In this document: piece by piece, positions 1 to 7,979 of the stretch
Position numbering within the stretch: position 1 is the first letter of the stretch
Layout of the letters: each line of letters starts with the position of its first letter
NCBI GenBank assembly: GCA_043803805.1
Contig: JAZDJP010000113.1
Location: forward strand, 1-53,235
Length of the DNA: 53,235 nucleotides
Source: JAZDJP01 sp043803805
Lineage (GTDB): Bacteria; Planctomycetota; JAZDJP01
Direction: 5' to 3'
Program-made: the position numbers and the translations under genes
The notes under the pieces: model-generated
What the model was told of the DNA's origin: nothing
What the model saw: only the letters and a program-made list of their open reading frames with translations
Databases searched by the model: none

Positions 1-3000
1 GATCTTCAACACCCAGGTCTGGCCCTTGTCGTTGAAGAGCACCACGGCGTCTTGCGCGGCGGCGTAGCCGGTGGCCGCGGCGCACGGCGGCGGGGCGGTG
101 GGAGTCTTCACCTCCGTCCAGCGGTCGGCGGCGGCCTCGTAGACCCAAAGGTCGTTGAGCTGCTTGTCGCCCTCGCCACTCCCTCCGGCCATGACCAACA
201 CGCCGAGCCGATCATGCCAGATGAGCTTGTGGTGGCAGCGCGCCGGCGGGCTGACCGGAGGCTTGATTTCCCGCCAAGTCTTGGCCCGCGGATCGAAGAC
301 CCAGGTGTCGTTGAAAGTCCCTGCGGGATGGGTGCCGCCGCCGAAGAGCACGAACACCTTGGCCCTGCGATCATATCCCAGCCCGCCGTCGAGGTAGGCT
401 CGCCCCGGGATCGGGCGCGCGTCGGCCTGTTTCTCGATGGTGACGGTCCCGGGCATGAAGAAAAAACTGGCCGCGCCGGGGACGACATTGAAGAACCGCT
501 TGCCGTCGGGATCGTAGACCCAGTGGGCGAACGGGTCAAAACGGTAACCCTTGGGGGGCGTTATCGCCTTCCACTGCCGCGCCTGCGGATCGAAAGCCCA
601 GTTGGGGCCGATCCAGTAGAGGTCGTTCTCAGGATCGTAGTCGACCATGTGGTCGCGGTTGGAGATGTTCGGCCAGCTCTTGCCGTCGGTGGCGTCCACC
701 TTGGGGTGCAGGCGCCCGCAGGTCATGCGGTCCAGGTCCAGGGCGAAAAGGTTGCCGGCCTTCTTGGTCCGGAGATACCCCTCTGCGAAGAGTACGAACA
801 CCTTGCGCTTGGAGTCGAAGGTCATGTCGGGATTGGTGCCTCCGCGCGGCTTTTCGCCCTCAATCTTGAGCTCATGCCAGATGGCGCGGAAGGCGGAGGG
901 GGAAGTCCTGACGGGAACCGGTTTCCAGCCGCCTCCGGCCGCCTCGGCGCGCCCGCGGAGCGCGGCCAGCTCACCCGCCACCGATGCGGCGAACGTCGTC
1001 GCACCATGCTTCTCCTCGAAGGCGGCGATCTGGATGAGGAGGTTCTGGGCGGACTTGTCCGGGATCTTCGCGCCCGGCCCGGCTTCGGGCCTGGCCAGAA
1101 GCGCCTCCCAGGCTTCCCTTGCGGCTACTTCCGCCGCGCCGAAGCGCTTCACCTCCAAAACCCGCCGGTAGCGCTCGGCCAGCACGTGCTCCCCGGCCGC
1201 GGCCAGAGCCTTCCCGGCCGCGTCGAAGTCCTTCCGGCCCGCCGCCACGAGCGTCAAGGCGATCTGCCCGTCCGGGGTCTTCGGCGCGAAGGCCGGCATC
1301 CGCTTCTCCATCTCCCCCTCGGCCAGCTCCGCGAAAGGCAGATTCACCGGCCGCACCCCTTCGATCGCGCCGCTCTTGAACCTGGCCTCGCCCTCGAAGG
1401 CGTTTTCCGCGACCTTCCTGACCGTGAACGTGCTGACGCCCCCGCGCCGAAGATCGAAACTGTGCTCCTGCCCGACGAGATTCTCCAGCGCCTTCCGCCG
1501 CCCCGCCTCCCAGGCGGAGACCTCCCCGGCGGCCCGCTCGGCCGCCCCCAACTCCCCGGCCACCGGCGCCAGAGCGTCCTTGTCGATCTTCCCCCGCTCC
1601 GCCGCGACGAAAGCCGCCGCCTCCGCGAACTTCCCGGAGAGCATCCGCTCGTCGAATCCGTCCAGGATCCGGTCGCGCTCGACCAGCGCCCTGGCCGCCT
1701 GACGCTTCTTTTCCAGTTCGACGACGCTCTTCTTCTCTTCATCGAGCCGCGCGCGGAGCCCCGCGAGCTTCCCGGCCAGCGCCGCGTACTTCACGGACTT
1801 CAGTTTGTCGAGCTCCGCCAGCCCCTTCTCCGGCTCGCCCGCCTTGGAGAGATTCTCGACCGCCTCCAGCGCCGCGCCCAGTGTGTCCTCGGCCTGCTTC
1901 GCCAGCGCCTCCCGCCCGGCCTTGACCTTCCCGGCCAGGAGCGCCGCGAACTTCTCCGGGGGCTTCGCCAGCGCGGCAATGGCCCCGTCGTAATCCCCGG
2001 CCCCGGCCAGCGTGTCGGCCTGGTCCTTCAAGGCGGCAAACGCCGCGTCGGCGGCCTGGTCCCGCGAGCGCTCCACGTCCCGCGCCGCGCCCCCGGCCGC
2101 CAGTTCCCACTTCGTGCCCTTGGCCGCCGCCTCCACCTTCCTGAAATTTCGGGTGGCCTCCTCGTAGTCCTCCGGGGCTTTCTTCCAGCAGTCCTCCGCG
2201 TAGCGGAACATCTCCTCGAACTTTTTGTCGTCGGCCGGCGCGGGCGTCGGAATCTGCACGACCTTGGGCGAAGATTCGTGGGGGCGGGTTTCACCCCCGC
2301 CCCGCAGCGCCAGCCACAGCACCACCGAGACGAGCAGTAGCGCCGCAACGCCAATGCCAATCAGCGCCGGCAAGGGCAGCGATCTTCCGGGGACACGGAC
2401 CGGTCCGCCAGCTTCGCCGGCGGCTTCCGGTCCACGTCCCCGACCCGACCCCGCCGTCTCCCGGTGCGCCGAGGGCGCCACCCCCCGCCGCCCGATGGAG
2501 CTCTTGTCCGAGTCCAGCACCTGGCTCTCCGGCGCCTTGCCGTCAATCACCCTCTCCATGTTGCGGAGCAGTTCCGCCGGATCCTGGTAGCGATCCTCCC
2601 GCGCCTTGGCCATCATCCGCTCGACCAGCCGGCAGCAGTTTTCGGAAACGGCGGGGTTCACGTCCGCCGGCCATGGCACCTGCTCGGTCAGGTGTTTTGT
2701 CATCACGACGGCGGCGCTCGACCCCTGGAATGGCGTCCGGCCGGTCACCAGGTGATAGAGCATGGCCCCCAGCGAATAGATGTCCGAACGGATGTCCACG
2801 TCCTTCTCGCCCCGGGCCTGCTCCGGCGAAACGTAGTGCGGCGTGCCCATCATCACGCCCGTCTGGGTCATCCGCGTCTCGGCCTCGGCGCTCCGCGCCA
2901 GCCCGAAGTCGCAGAGCTTGGCGATGCCCTCCTTGGTCACGAGGATGTTGTCGGGCTTCACGTCCCGGTGGATGATCCCGGCTTTGTTGTGGGCGAAGTC

Positions 3001-3393
3001 CAGCGCCCGGGCCACCTGCATGGCCAGGTGCAGGGCGAAACCCTCCTCCATCGCCCCACTTTCATCCAACATGGCCTGGAGGCTCTTGCCCTCGACGTAC
3101 TCCATGACCAGGTAGTGGAAACCCCCGCTCTCGCCCGCGTCGTGCACCCCGACGATGTTCACATGGTCGAGATTGCCGGCGAGCCTGGCCTCGCGCTGGA
3201 AGCGGCCCACGAAGGACTGGTCCCTGGCCAGGCTCTTCCTGAGGACCTTCAACGCCACCAGCCGGTTCAGGGAACTCTGGCGGGCCAGATAGGTTACCCC
3301 CATCCCGCCCCCGCCGAGCTTCCTGATGAGCTCGAACCCCTCGATGAGATGCTTCGGCTGCCGGTCAGGCGGCGCGGCATCGTTTTCAGGCAC
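1..3393 (-). CDS. Membrane-anchored Ser/Thr protein kinase with kelch-like C-terminal region (partial, 3' end off window)
   Basis: PknB-type eukaryote-like kinase, probably a surface-sensing signalling protein. The GTG at 3393 is preceded by GGAGGAG; at least 1131 codons lie in the window and no stop is reached at the left edge. The kinase domain spans about residues 20-285: glycine-rich loop near 26-31, VALK lysine K49, HRDVKPDN at 142-149 (D144), DFG at 162-164, then GTPHYVSPEQ. A single membrane helix lies at about 342-364, preceded by a short charged linker. The outer part has a long Ala/Lys/Glu-rich helical stretch (about 380-800), then repeats with W-x-FDP and VLFGGG type motifs resembling kelch beta-propeller blades (about 830 to the edge). 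The order kinase, helix, exported propeller is common in planctomycetes. The ligand is unknown. The kinase call is secure; the kelch call rests on motif spacing only. Confidence 0.9.
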   Translation of the reverse strand, partial: MPENDAAPPDRQPKHLIEGFELIRKLGGGGMGVTYLARQSSLNRLVALKVLRKSLARDQSFVGRFQREARLAGNLDHVNIVGVHDAGESGGFHYLVMEYVEGKSLQAMLDESGAMEEGFALHLAMQVARALDFAHNKAGIIHRDVKPDNILVTKEGIAKLCDFGLARSAEAETRMTQTGVMMGTPHYVSPEQARGEKDVDIRSDIYSLGAMLYHLVTGRTPFQGSSAAVVMTKHLTEQVPWPADVNPAVSENCCRLVERMMAKAREDRYQDPAELLRNMERVIDGKAPESQVLDSDKSSIGRRGVAPSAHRETAGSGRGRGPEAAGEAGGPVRVPGRSLPLPALIGIGVAALLLVSVVLWLALRGGGETRPHESSPKVVQIPTPAPADDKKFEEMFRYAEDCWKKAPEDYEEATRNFRKVEAAAKGTKWELAAGGAARDVERSRDQAADAAFAALKDQADTLAGAGDYDGAIAALAKPPEKFAALLAGKVKAGREALAKQAEDTLGAALEAVENLSKAGEPEKGLAELDKLKSVKYAALAGKLAGLRARLDEEKKSVVELEKKRQAARALVERDRILDGFDERMLSGKFAEAAAFVAAERGKIDKDALAPVAGELGAAERAAGEVSAWEAGRRKALENLVGQEHSFDLRRGGVSTFTVRKVAENAFEGEARFKSGAIEGVRPVNLPFAELAEGEMEKRMPAFAPKTPDGQIALTLVAAGRKDFDAAGKALAAAGEHVLAERYRRVLEVKRFGAAEVAAREAWEALLARPEAGPGAKIPDKSAQNLLIQIAAFEEKHGATTFAASVAGELAALRGRAEAAGGGWKPVPVRTSPSAFRAIWHELKIEGEKPRGGTNPDMTFDSKRKVFVLFAEGYLRTKKAGNLFALDLDRMTCGRLHPKVDATDGKSWPNISNRDHMVDYDPENDLYWIGPNWAFDPQARQWKAITPPKGYRFDPFAHWVYDPDGKRFFNVVPGAASFFFMPGTVTIEKQADARPIPGRAYLDGGLGYDRRAKVFVLFGGGTHPAGTFNDTWVFDPRAKTWREIKPPVSPPARCHHKLIWHDRLGVLVMAGGSGEGDKQLNDLWVYEAAADRWTEVKTPTAPPPCAAATGYAAAQDAVVLFNDKGQTWVLKI

Positions 3394-3449
3394 AGGCTCC
3401 TCCCGCGCGGGGGCGGCTGGGGACGATCGGGTGACCCCCCGCGGCGAAT

Positions 3450-3478
3450 ACCATAGCCCGGGAACGACCCGGTGTCAA
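3450..3478 (-). promoter_or_regulatory. Putative sigma70 promoter of the kinase gene
   Basis: On the minus strand a perfect TTGACA (-35, 3473-3478) lies 17 bases from TATGGT (-10, 3450-3455). Transcription would begin near 3443, about 50 bases before the GTG at 3393. Confidence 0.5.
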
Positions 3479-3548
3479 CCGACGATTATCAGTTCATCCG
3501 CCTGGTCGCGGCTGGACTCTAAACATTTAAATTTTATTTCTTTTTTTC

Positions 3549-3577
3549 TTGCCACCGACGCTCCGACTTGTTTTAAT
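3549..3577 (+). promoter_or_regulatory. Putative promoter of the GntR-like gene
   Basis: TTGCCA (3549-3554), a 17-base spacer and TTTAAT (3572-3577) lie in an AT-rich stretch. The expected start point near 3584 gives a leader of about 27 bases containing AGGAGGAG before the ATG at 3611. Confidence 0.45.
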
Positions 3578-3610
3578 AAAGTAGTTAGTTAGGCACTTCA
3601 AGGAGGAGCC

Positions 3611-3859
3611 ATGAACGAATCGCGCCCGATGAAGACCATTTTCAAGTCGGAGCAGATCCTCGCCGACCTTACCCGGCGAATCCAGAGCGGGGAATTCGGC
3701 CCGAAGGGGGAGAAGATCCCCAGCGAGCGGGACCTCGGCAAACAGTACGGCTGCAGCCAGGTCACCATGAACAAAATCACGGCCATGATCGTAACGCAGG
3801 GGATCCTCACGCGCCGGCAGGGTAGCGGCACCTACGTGGCGGTCCATCCCAAAAAATAA
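3611..3859 (+). CDS. Minimal GntR-family winged-helix regulator
   Basis: An 82-residue protein that is essentially only a GntR DNA-binding domain (residues about 8-76). It carries the typical GEKIPSERDLGKQYGCSQVT recognition segment and the wing motif RRQGSGTYV. Normal GntR proteins carry a 100-170 residue C-terminal effector or oligomerisation domain; here only HPKK follows the wing, so the protein is either a truncated relic or a stand-alone repressor. The start has a strong AGGAGG. It lies 24 bases upstream of the dehydrogenase gene on the same strand, which it may regulate. Nothing in the sequence identifies a ligand or operator. Confidence 0.85.
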   Translation: MNESRPMKTIFKSEQILADLTRRIQSGEFGPKGEKIPSERDLGKQYGCSQVTMNKITAMIVTQGILTRRQGSGTYVAVHPKK

Positions 3860-3883
3860 TTTCATCCTTTCTCCAGGCCCCTC

Positions 3884-4966
3884 ATGGGAACCCAAACGAA
3901 GGCGTCTGATTCCACGTATCGGATTGCGGTCATCGGCGGTGACGGCACCGGCCCGGAGGTCGTCCGTGAAGGCGTCAAGGTCCTCAAGGCCGTGGCCGCC
4001 CTCGAACGATTCACACTCGACTTCACCGAGTTCGACTTCGGGGGGGAACGCTATAAGCGCACGGGGGAAATCCTCCCGGCCGGCGCGGTGGAGGAACTCC
4101 GGAAATTCTCCGCCATCTTCCTTGGGGCCATCGGCCACCCGGATGTGAAGCCGGGAATCCTCGAAAAAGGGCTGCTTCTCGAACTCCGGTTCCAACTCGA
4201 CCAGTATATCAATCTCCGTCCGGTGAAACTCTTCCCGGGCGTGGAGTGCCCCCTCAGGGACAAGGGACCCGAACACATCGATTACGTCGTGGTGCGCGAG
4301 AACTCCGGGGATGTCTACACGGGGGCGGGCGGCGTCATGATGAAGGGTACCCCCCACGAGGTGGCGACCCAGGTGGCCGTCTACAGCCGCCACCAGGTGG
4401 ACCGCTGTCTCCGGTACGCCTTTGAATTCACCCGGAAGCGCAACCGGAACAAGACCCTCGCCCTCGTCGGGAAAACAAACGTCCTCACCTTCCTTTACGA
4501 CCTCTGGGAGAGGGCCTTCCACGAGATGGGCGCCCGGGACTACCCCGAGATCAAGCGGGACTACTACCACGTGGACGCCACCTGCATGTGGATGGTGAAA
4601 AATCCCGAGTGGTTCGACGTCCTCGTGACGGGAAACATGTTCGGGGACATCATCACCGACCTGGGGGCCATGACGCAGGGCGGGATGGGGATCGCCGCGG
4701 GCGGCAACATCAACCCCGGGGGCGTGTCCATGTTCGAGCCCATCGGCGGATCGGCGCCCAAATACACCGGGAAGAATGTCATCAATCCGCTCGCCGCCAT
4801 CTGCGCGGGCGCGATGATGCTCGACACCCTCGGCGAATCCACGGCCGCCGCCCGGATCGAGAAGGCCGTGGCGTTCGTCACCGCGAAGAAACTCAAGAGC
4901 CTCGCGGCCGGGAAAATGGGGTACTCCACCACGGAGGTGGGGGACTTGGTCGCCGGGGCGCTGTGA
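3884..4966 (+). CDS. leuB: 3-isopropylmalate dehydrogenase-type beta-decarboxylating dehydrogenase
   Basis: A 360-residue member of the isocitrate/isopropylmalate dehydrogenase family, which oxidises and decarboxylates a 2-hydroxy-3-carboxy acid with NAD and Mg2+. Visible are the N-terminal IGGDGTGPEV, substrate arginines R102, R112 and R138, the catalytic pair Y145 and K197, metal aspartates D231, D255 and D259 within the family signature NMFGDIITDLGAMTQGGMG, and the FEPIGGSAP nucleotide-binding segment (285-292). Leucine biosynthesis is the likeliest role. Malate/tartrate and homoisocitrate dehydrogenases share this fold, and no other leu gene is nearby, so substrate is not certain. It follows the mini GntR gene with only a weak ribosome site, suggesting co-transcription. 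Confidence 0.75.
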   Translation: MGTQTKASDSTYRIAVIGGDGTGPEVVREGVKVLKAVAALERFTLDFTEFDFGGERYKRTGEILPAGAVEELRKFSAIFLGAIGHPDVKPGILEKGLLLELRFQLDQYINLRPVKLFPGVECPLRDKGPEHIDYVVVRENSGDVYTGAGGVMMKGTPHEVATQVAVYSRHQVDRCLRYAFEFTRKRNRNKTLALVGKTNVLTFLYDLWERAFHEMGARDYPEIKRDYYHVDATCMWMVKNPEWFDVLVTGNMFGDIITDLGAMTQGGMGIAAGGNINPGGVSMFEPIGGSAPKYTGKNVINPLAAICAGAMMLDTLGESTAAARIEKAVAFVTAKKLKSLAAGKMGYSTTEVGDLVAGAL

Positions 4967-5003
4967 CGCGCGCCTCGTGAAGCGCAGAAAAAACGAAGAA
5001 AAA

Positions 5004-5390
5004 ATGAGTTCGAGAGAGATCATCGCCATCGCGGCTCCGATTGTTGTCATTGCCGGCGGCATTGGAGCGGTCAGCTGGATAGTTCTTAAACTGTGGCACA
5101 GGTATCACAAAGCAACCGATACGGTTCTTGACAAGATCCTGGAGAAGTATTCGCTTTATACAGAACCTGGCCCCGGGCGAGTACCGTTCTGTTATCCGGC
5201 ATATGTCGGAGCTCTTTTTACCGTCCAGGAAACCGTTGTTCAAGCATGGATGGAAAAACACGACGCCAGGCGCTTATTGGGCGACCTCCTATCATTCAAT
5301 CTTAAGCGCGGTCTTCTGACGGGCTTGGCCCCTTACGTTTTATTGCTCACACTGAGCAATTATTTGGGGCAACGATGGAAACTTCGCTAG
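5004..5390 (+). CDS. Hypothetical small membrane protein
   Basis: About 128 residues from ATG 5004; a GTG at 4977 in the same frame would add nine lysine/arginine-rich residues. An N-terminal hydrophobic helix (about 6-28) is followed by a short cytoplasmic-looking region, a second weakly hydrophobic segment, and a C-terminal helix near LAPYVLLLTLSNYLG. I recognise no family. Codon use is visibly less GC-rich than in the neighbours (about half G+C), as in the next gene, so these two may have arrived together. There is no clear Shine-Dalgarno sequence. It is a real frame by codon pattern, but its function is unknown. Confidence 0.6.
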   Translation: MSSREIIAIAAPIVVIAGGIGAVSWIVLKLWHRYHKATDTVLDKILEKYSLYTEPGPGRVPFCYPAYVGALFTVQETVVQAWMEKHDARRLLGDLLSFNLKRGLLTGLAPYVLLLTLSNYLGQRWKLR

Positions 5391-5415
5391 ACGCCGGGAA
5401 ATCAATCAATCCAAA

Positions 5416-5973
5416 TCAGGAAGGAGCCACCTCGGCGGGATTATTACTTTCATTCCGTCTCCTTCGCCGTTCAAACCGTCTGAAAATCATTACAATCTTT
5501 TGAGAAACCCCTCTCAACGCCGTGGCCCCCTCCAGAACCACAACTCGAATTTCATAGTTGGCCTTCCGCGATGGAATTTGAATATGTGCAATCAGCATTC
5601 GTCCGTCAGGAAATATTTCGGATGGAAGAACATTCATTTCCGACGTCTCATACCAAAGTTCGCCCGATTCATCCACAACAGAAATCCGAACTTTGAGCCC
5701 CGCCAACAAACCACCCCCATTGGATTCATTGACAACCCCCTTCGACATCTGCAAAAACACCTCCATGCCGTGATAAGAACCCCCTGCCTGACAAATCCGA
5801 GTCGTGAATGTTCCGGGTGACGACAGGTCAACAACGATATCCAACGGCTTTGAATCAACTCTTCCCTGGTAATCCCGATATCTCGTCGCCGCATTGGAAA
5901 CAAACACCGCCCCCACCAGGATGATTGGAGTTATAACCACCCCAACGATTATTCTTCTCAAGCGGAATTTCAT
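5416..5973 (-). CDS. Hypothetical membrane-anchored or secreted protein
   Basis: A 185-residue protein with an N-terminal basic stretch (MKFRLRR) and one hydrophobic helix at about 9-29, which looks like a signal anchor or uncleaved signal peptide. The rest is a beta-rich exported domain without a motif I know; phrases such as YHGMEVFLQMSKGV, IPSRKANYEIRVVVLE and a basic C-terminus (FERRRRRNE) are visible. It converges with the preceding gene, 25 bases apart, and shares its lower G+C. It may be an orphan extracytoplasmic protein brought in by transfer. Confidence 0.6.
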   Translation of the reverse strand: MKFRLRRIIVGVVITPIILVGAVFVSNAATRYRDYQGRVDSKPLDIVVDLSSPGTFTTRICQAGGSYHGMEVFLQMSKGVVNESNGGGLLAGLKVRISVVDESGELWYETSEMNVLPSEIFPDGRMLIAHIQIPSRKANYEIRVVVLEGATALRGVSQKIVMIFRRFERRRRRNESNNPAEVAPS

Positions 5974-6010
5974 GTTTTCATTTCCGATTTATCCACATGA
6001 CGGCCCTCCG

Positions 6011-7117
6011 TCATGGCAACGCCCTGCGCAATACCTCGGCGAAAATCTTCTGCCCCGCCGCATCAGGCCAGGGGCGGAAGACCGGATCCTCGCCGTCGCG
6101 GAAGGCGTTCTTCCAATCGTCCCGGTCCGCCAGTTCCGCCCCGATGTCCGCGAAACGGATGCCGTGTTCACGGGCAAGATTCCTGACGGCCTCGGCCTGC
6201 AGGCGTTCGATTTCCCCCTCCACCGGATAGGGCGCCGGCCCGGCGATCACCAGACGCGTCTTCCCCGCGCCACGCACCCGCACGCGCTCGACGAGGAAAT
6301 CCAGCCCCCGGCGGAACACATCCACCGGGATGCGCGAACGGCCATCCAGAAGCCCGGGGACAATGAAAATCATGTCGGGCGCCCCGCCGGCGAGTTTCCG
6401 GTCCAGCGCCACGGCGTCGGCAAAAAATCCGCCCCCCCCCCGCCGGGGGATGAATTCCACCGTGGAATCCGGCGGCGCCAGACGCGCCAATTCCCTGTGA
6501 TAGGGCGGGGTCTCCCCCGGCGGGGCATCGAGGACATCCCCGACCACCCAGAGCCGGGACGGAAACGGGACGGCCTTTTCCGCCACCCATTTTGAAATGC
6601 CCCACGTCCGATTCGCCCCGGCATCCTCGCGATCCGCCAGGAACACCACGGCGTTCCCCTGCAGGTCGGAAAATGCGCTTCCCTGCCAGACGATTCCGGG
6701 AATGTCCGGCGCGGCGGCTTCCATTATTTTCAGGGTCCGCCGGTCCGGAGACGCTCCCGGCGTTTCCAGGATGAATCTCACTTCCCCTCCGGAAGGAAAA
6801 CTCCCCAGGGAAACGGGGATGTTTTTGCGCTCCCCGGGACCGAGCCGGATATTTTTGGGTCCGCCGCGTCCGACCGCATTCCCCTTCGAGTCCCGAACCT
6901 CCCACCGGAGCGTTCCTTCCCGCGGGACGGCCGCGGCGCCGGCAATCGCCGCGGAAAGAACCGCGCCCTCGTCGCGATACACCAGCGACGGGAAATCCGC
7001 GAAGTCCCAGACAAGACCCGGCGTCCCGCCCGGCGCCGCCGGGAATTCACCCCCGGCCAAAACCGCCCCGACCGCGCCCGCCGCCAACGCCATCCCCGCC
7101 AAAATTCGAAAATTCAT
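6011..7117 (-). CDS. Exported protein with SGNH-hydrolase-like C-terminal half
   Basis: A 368-residue protein starting at ATG 7117, inside the last codons of tatC (4-base ATGA overlap), so translationally coupled to it. The N-terminus (residues 1-22) is a signal peptide of the AGMALAAGAVGAVLAG type. Residues about 30-150 look like a beta-sandwich domain. The C-terminal part (about 165-368) has the spacing of an SGNH/GDSL fold: PDMIFIVPGLLDG, a strand TRLVIAGPAPYP, and DAAGQKIFAEVL near the end. A clear GDS nucleophile motif and the usual C-terminal Asp-x-His are not seen, so activity is doubtful. It could be a non-catalytic carbohydrate-modifying or binding protein. Confidence in the gene is high, in the fold low. 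Confidence 0.65.
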   Translation of the reverse strand: MNFRILAGMALAAGAVGAVLAGGEFPAAPGGTPGLVWDFADFPSLVYRDEGAVLSAAIAGAAAVPREGTLRWEVRDSKGNAVGRGGPKNIRLGPGERKNIPVSLGSFPSGGEVRFILETPGASPDRRTLKIMEAAAPDIPGIVWQGSAFSDLQGNAVVFLADREDAGANRTWGISKWVAEKAVPFPSRLWVVGDVLDAPPGETPPYHRELARLAPPDSTVEFIPRRGGGGFFADAVALDRKLAGGAPDMIFIVPGLLDGRSRIPVDVFRRGLDFLVERVRVRGAGKTRLVIAGPAPYPVEGEIERLQAEAVRNLAREHGIRFADIGAELADRDDWKNAFRDGEDPVFRPWPDAAGQKIFAEVLRRALP

Positions 7118-7884
7118 ACCGCTTCCCTCCCCGCCCGCCGCCACGCCATCACCCGCGCCGCGAGAATTCCCGTCTCGTAGAGCGCCAGCATCGGAACCGC
7201 GAGAAGGCACTGCGACACCGCATCCGGCTGGGGCGTCAGGACGGCCGCGGCGATGAAAATCCCGAGGATGACGGGCTTGCGCCAGGCGGCGAAGTCGGCC
7301 GCGCCCGCCACCCCGGTCGCGGCCAGGAAGGCCATCACGAGGGGAAGTTCCGCCACGGCCCCCGAAATCGCCAGGAGCGGGATCGCGAATCCCAGATACT
7401 GCCCGAGAGCCACCGCCGGCTGGAGCAGGTCCGAACCACCAAAACCGTAAAGGAACGCGAGCCCGTACGGCAGCGCCACCGCCCAGGCGAACACGACCCC
7501 TCCGGCAAAGAGGACCACGGACACCGGCAGGGCCCAGCCGATGAACCGCCGCTCGTGGGGATGGAGCGCCGACGCGATGAACCGCCACATCTCGAAAAGA
7601 ACCACCGGCGAGACGAGGACGAATCCCGCGAGCAGGCAGATCTTGAAGTAACCCAGAAATTTGTCGGCGGGTCCGAGGAAAACAAGCACGGGCGCCAGCC
7701 CGGCCCGCCGCATGGCCTGGGCGTGCGGTCGTGTCACCCATGCGAAAAGGGCTTCCTTCTGCCAGAACGCGACAGCCGTCCCCGATCCAAACGCCAGGAG
7801 ACATACGACGACCCGCCGGCGAAGCTCCTCGAGGTGGCCGGCGAGACTCATCCGCCCCCCGCCCGTGTCACACGGCGGCTTCAC
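7114..7884 (-). CDS. tatC: Twin-arginine translocase subunit TatC
   Basis: The multispanning receptor of the Tat pathway, which binds twin-arginine signal peptides and recruits TatA to export folded proteins. Characteristic features are the N-terminal SLAGHLEELRRRV, the F-E-M segment after helix 2 (VVLFEMWRFI), and about six hydrophobic helices. The GTG at 7884 is preceded by GGGGGGAA; an ATG at 7851 (MSLAGHLEEL) is also reasonable and gives the usual family N-terminus (245 instead of 256 residues). No tatA/B gene is adjacent. A strong terminator-like hairpin lies about 27 bases upstream of the GTG. The downstream overlapping gene encodes an exported protein. Confidence 0.9.
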   Translation of the reverse strand: MKPPCDTGGGRMSLAGHLEELRRRVVVCLLAFGSGTAVAFWQKEALFAWVTRPHAQAMRRAGLAPVLVFLGPADKFLGYFKICLLAGFVLVSPVVLFEMWRFIASALHPHERRFIGWALPVSVVLFAGGVVFAWAVALPYGLAFLYGFGGSDLLQPAVALGQYLGFAIPLLAISGAVAELPLVMAFLAATGVAGAADFAAWRKPVILGIFIAAAVLTPQPDAVSQCLLAVPMLALYETGILAARVMAWRRAGREAV

Positions 7885-7910
7885 GGATTTCCCCCCAAAG
7901 ATTTCATCTT

Positions 7911-7946
7911 AAAAAAACCATCCCCCGCCGGGAAGACGGGGGATGG
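7911..7946 (-). terminator. Rho-independent terminator upstream of tatC
   Basis: Read on the minus strand, a 10-base-pair stem (7937-7946 with 7918-7927) and a 9-base loop are followed by seven T residues (7911-7917). It lies 33 bases after the stop of the coiled-coil gene and just before tatC, so it either ends the upstream transcript or attenuates readthrough into tatC. Confidence 0.85.
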
Positions 7947-7979
7947 CGGACAATTCTCGCAACGACCCATCGGCCGGGA

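Noticed and set aside
52..2340. A 762-codon plus-strand frame opposite the kinase gene
   Set aside because: It is the antisense of the kinase frame in GC-rich DNA. Its amino-acid composition is extreme (Arg, Pro, Gly), no domain is recognisable, and the minus-strand frame has a complete kinase motif set.
3527..5062. A 511-codon minus-strand frame opposite the regulator and dehydrogenase
   Set aside because: The plus strand encodes intact, family-typical proteins here. The antisense frame shows no known motifs.
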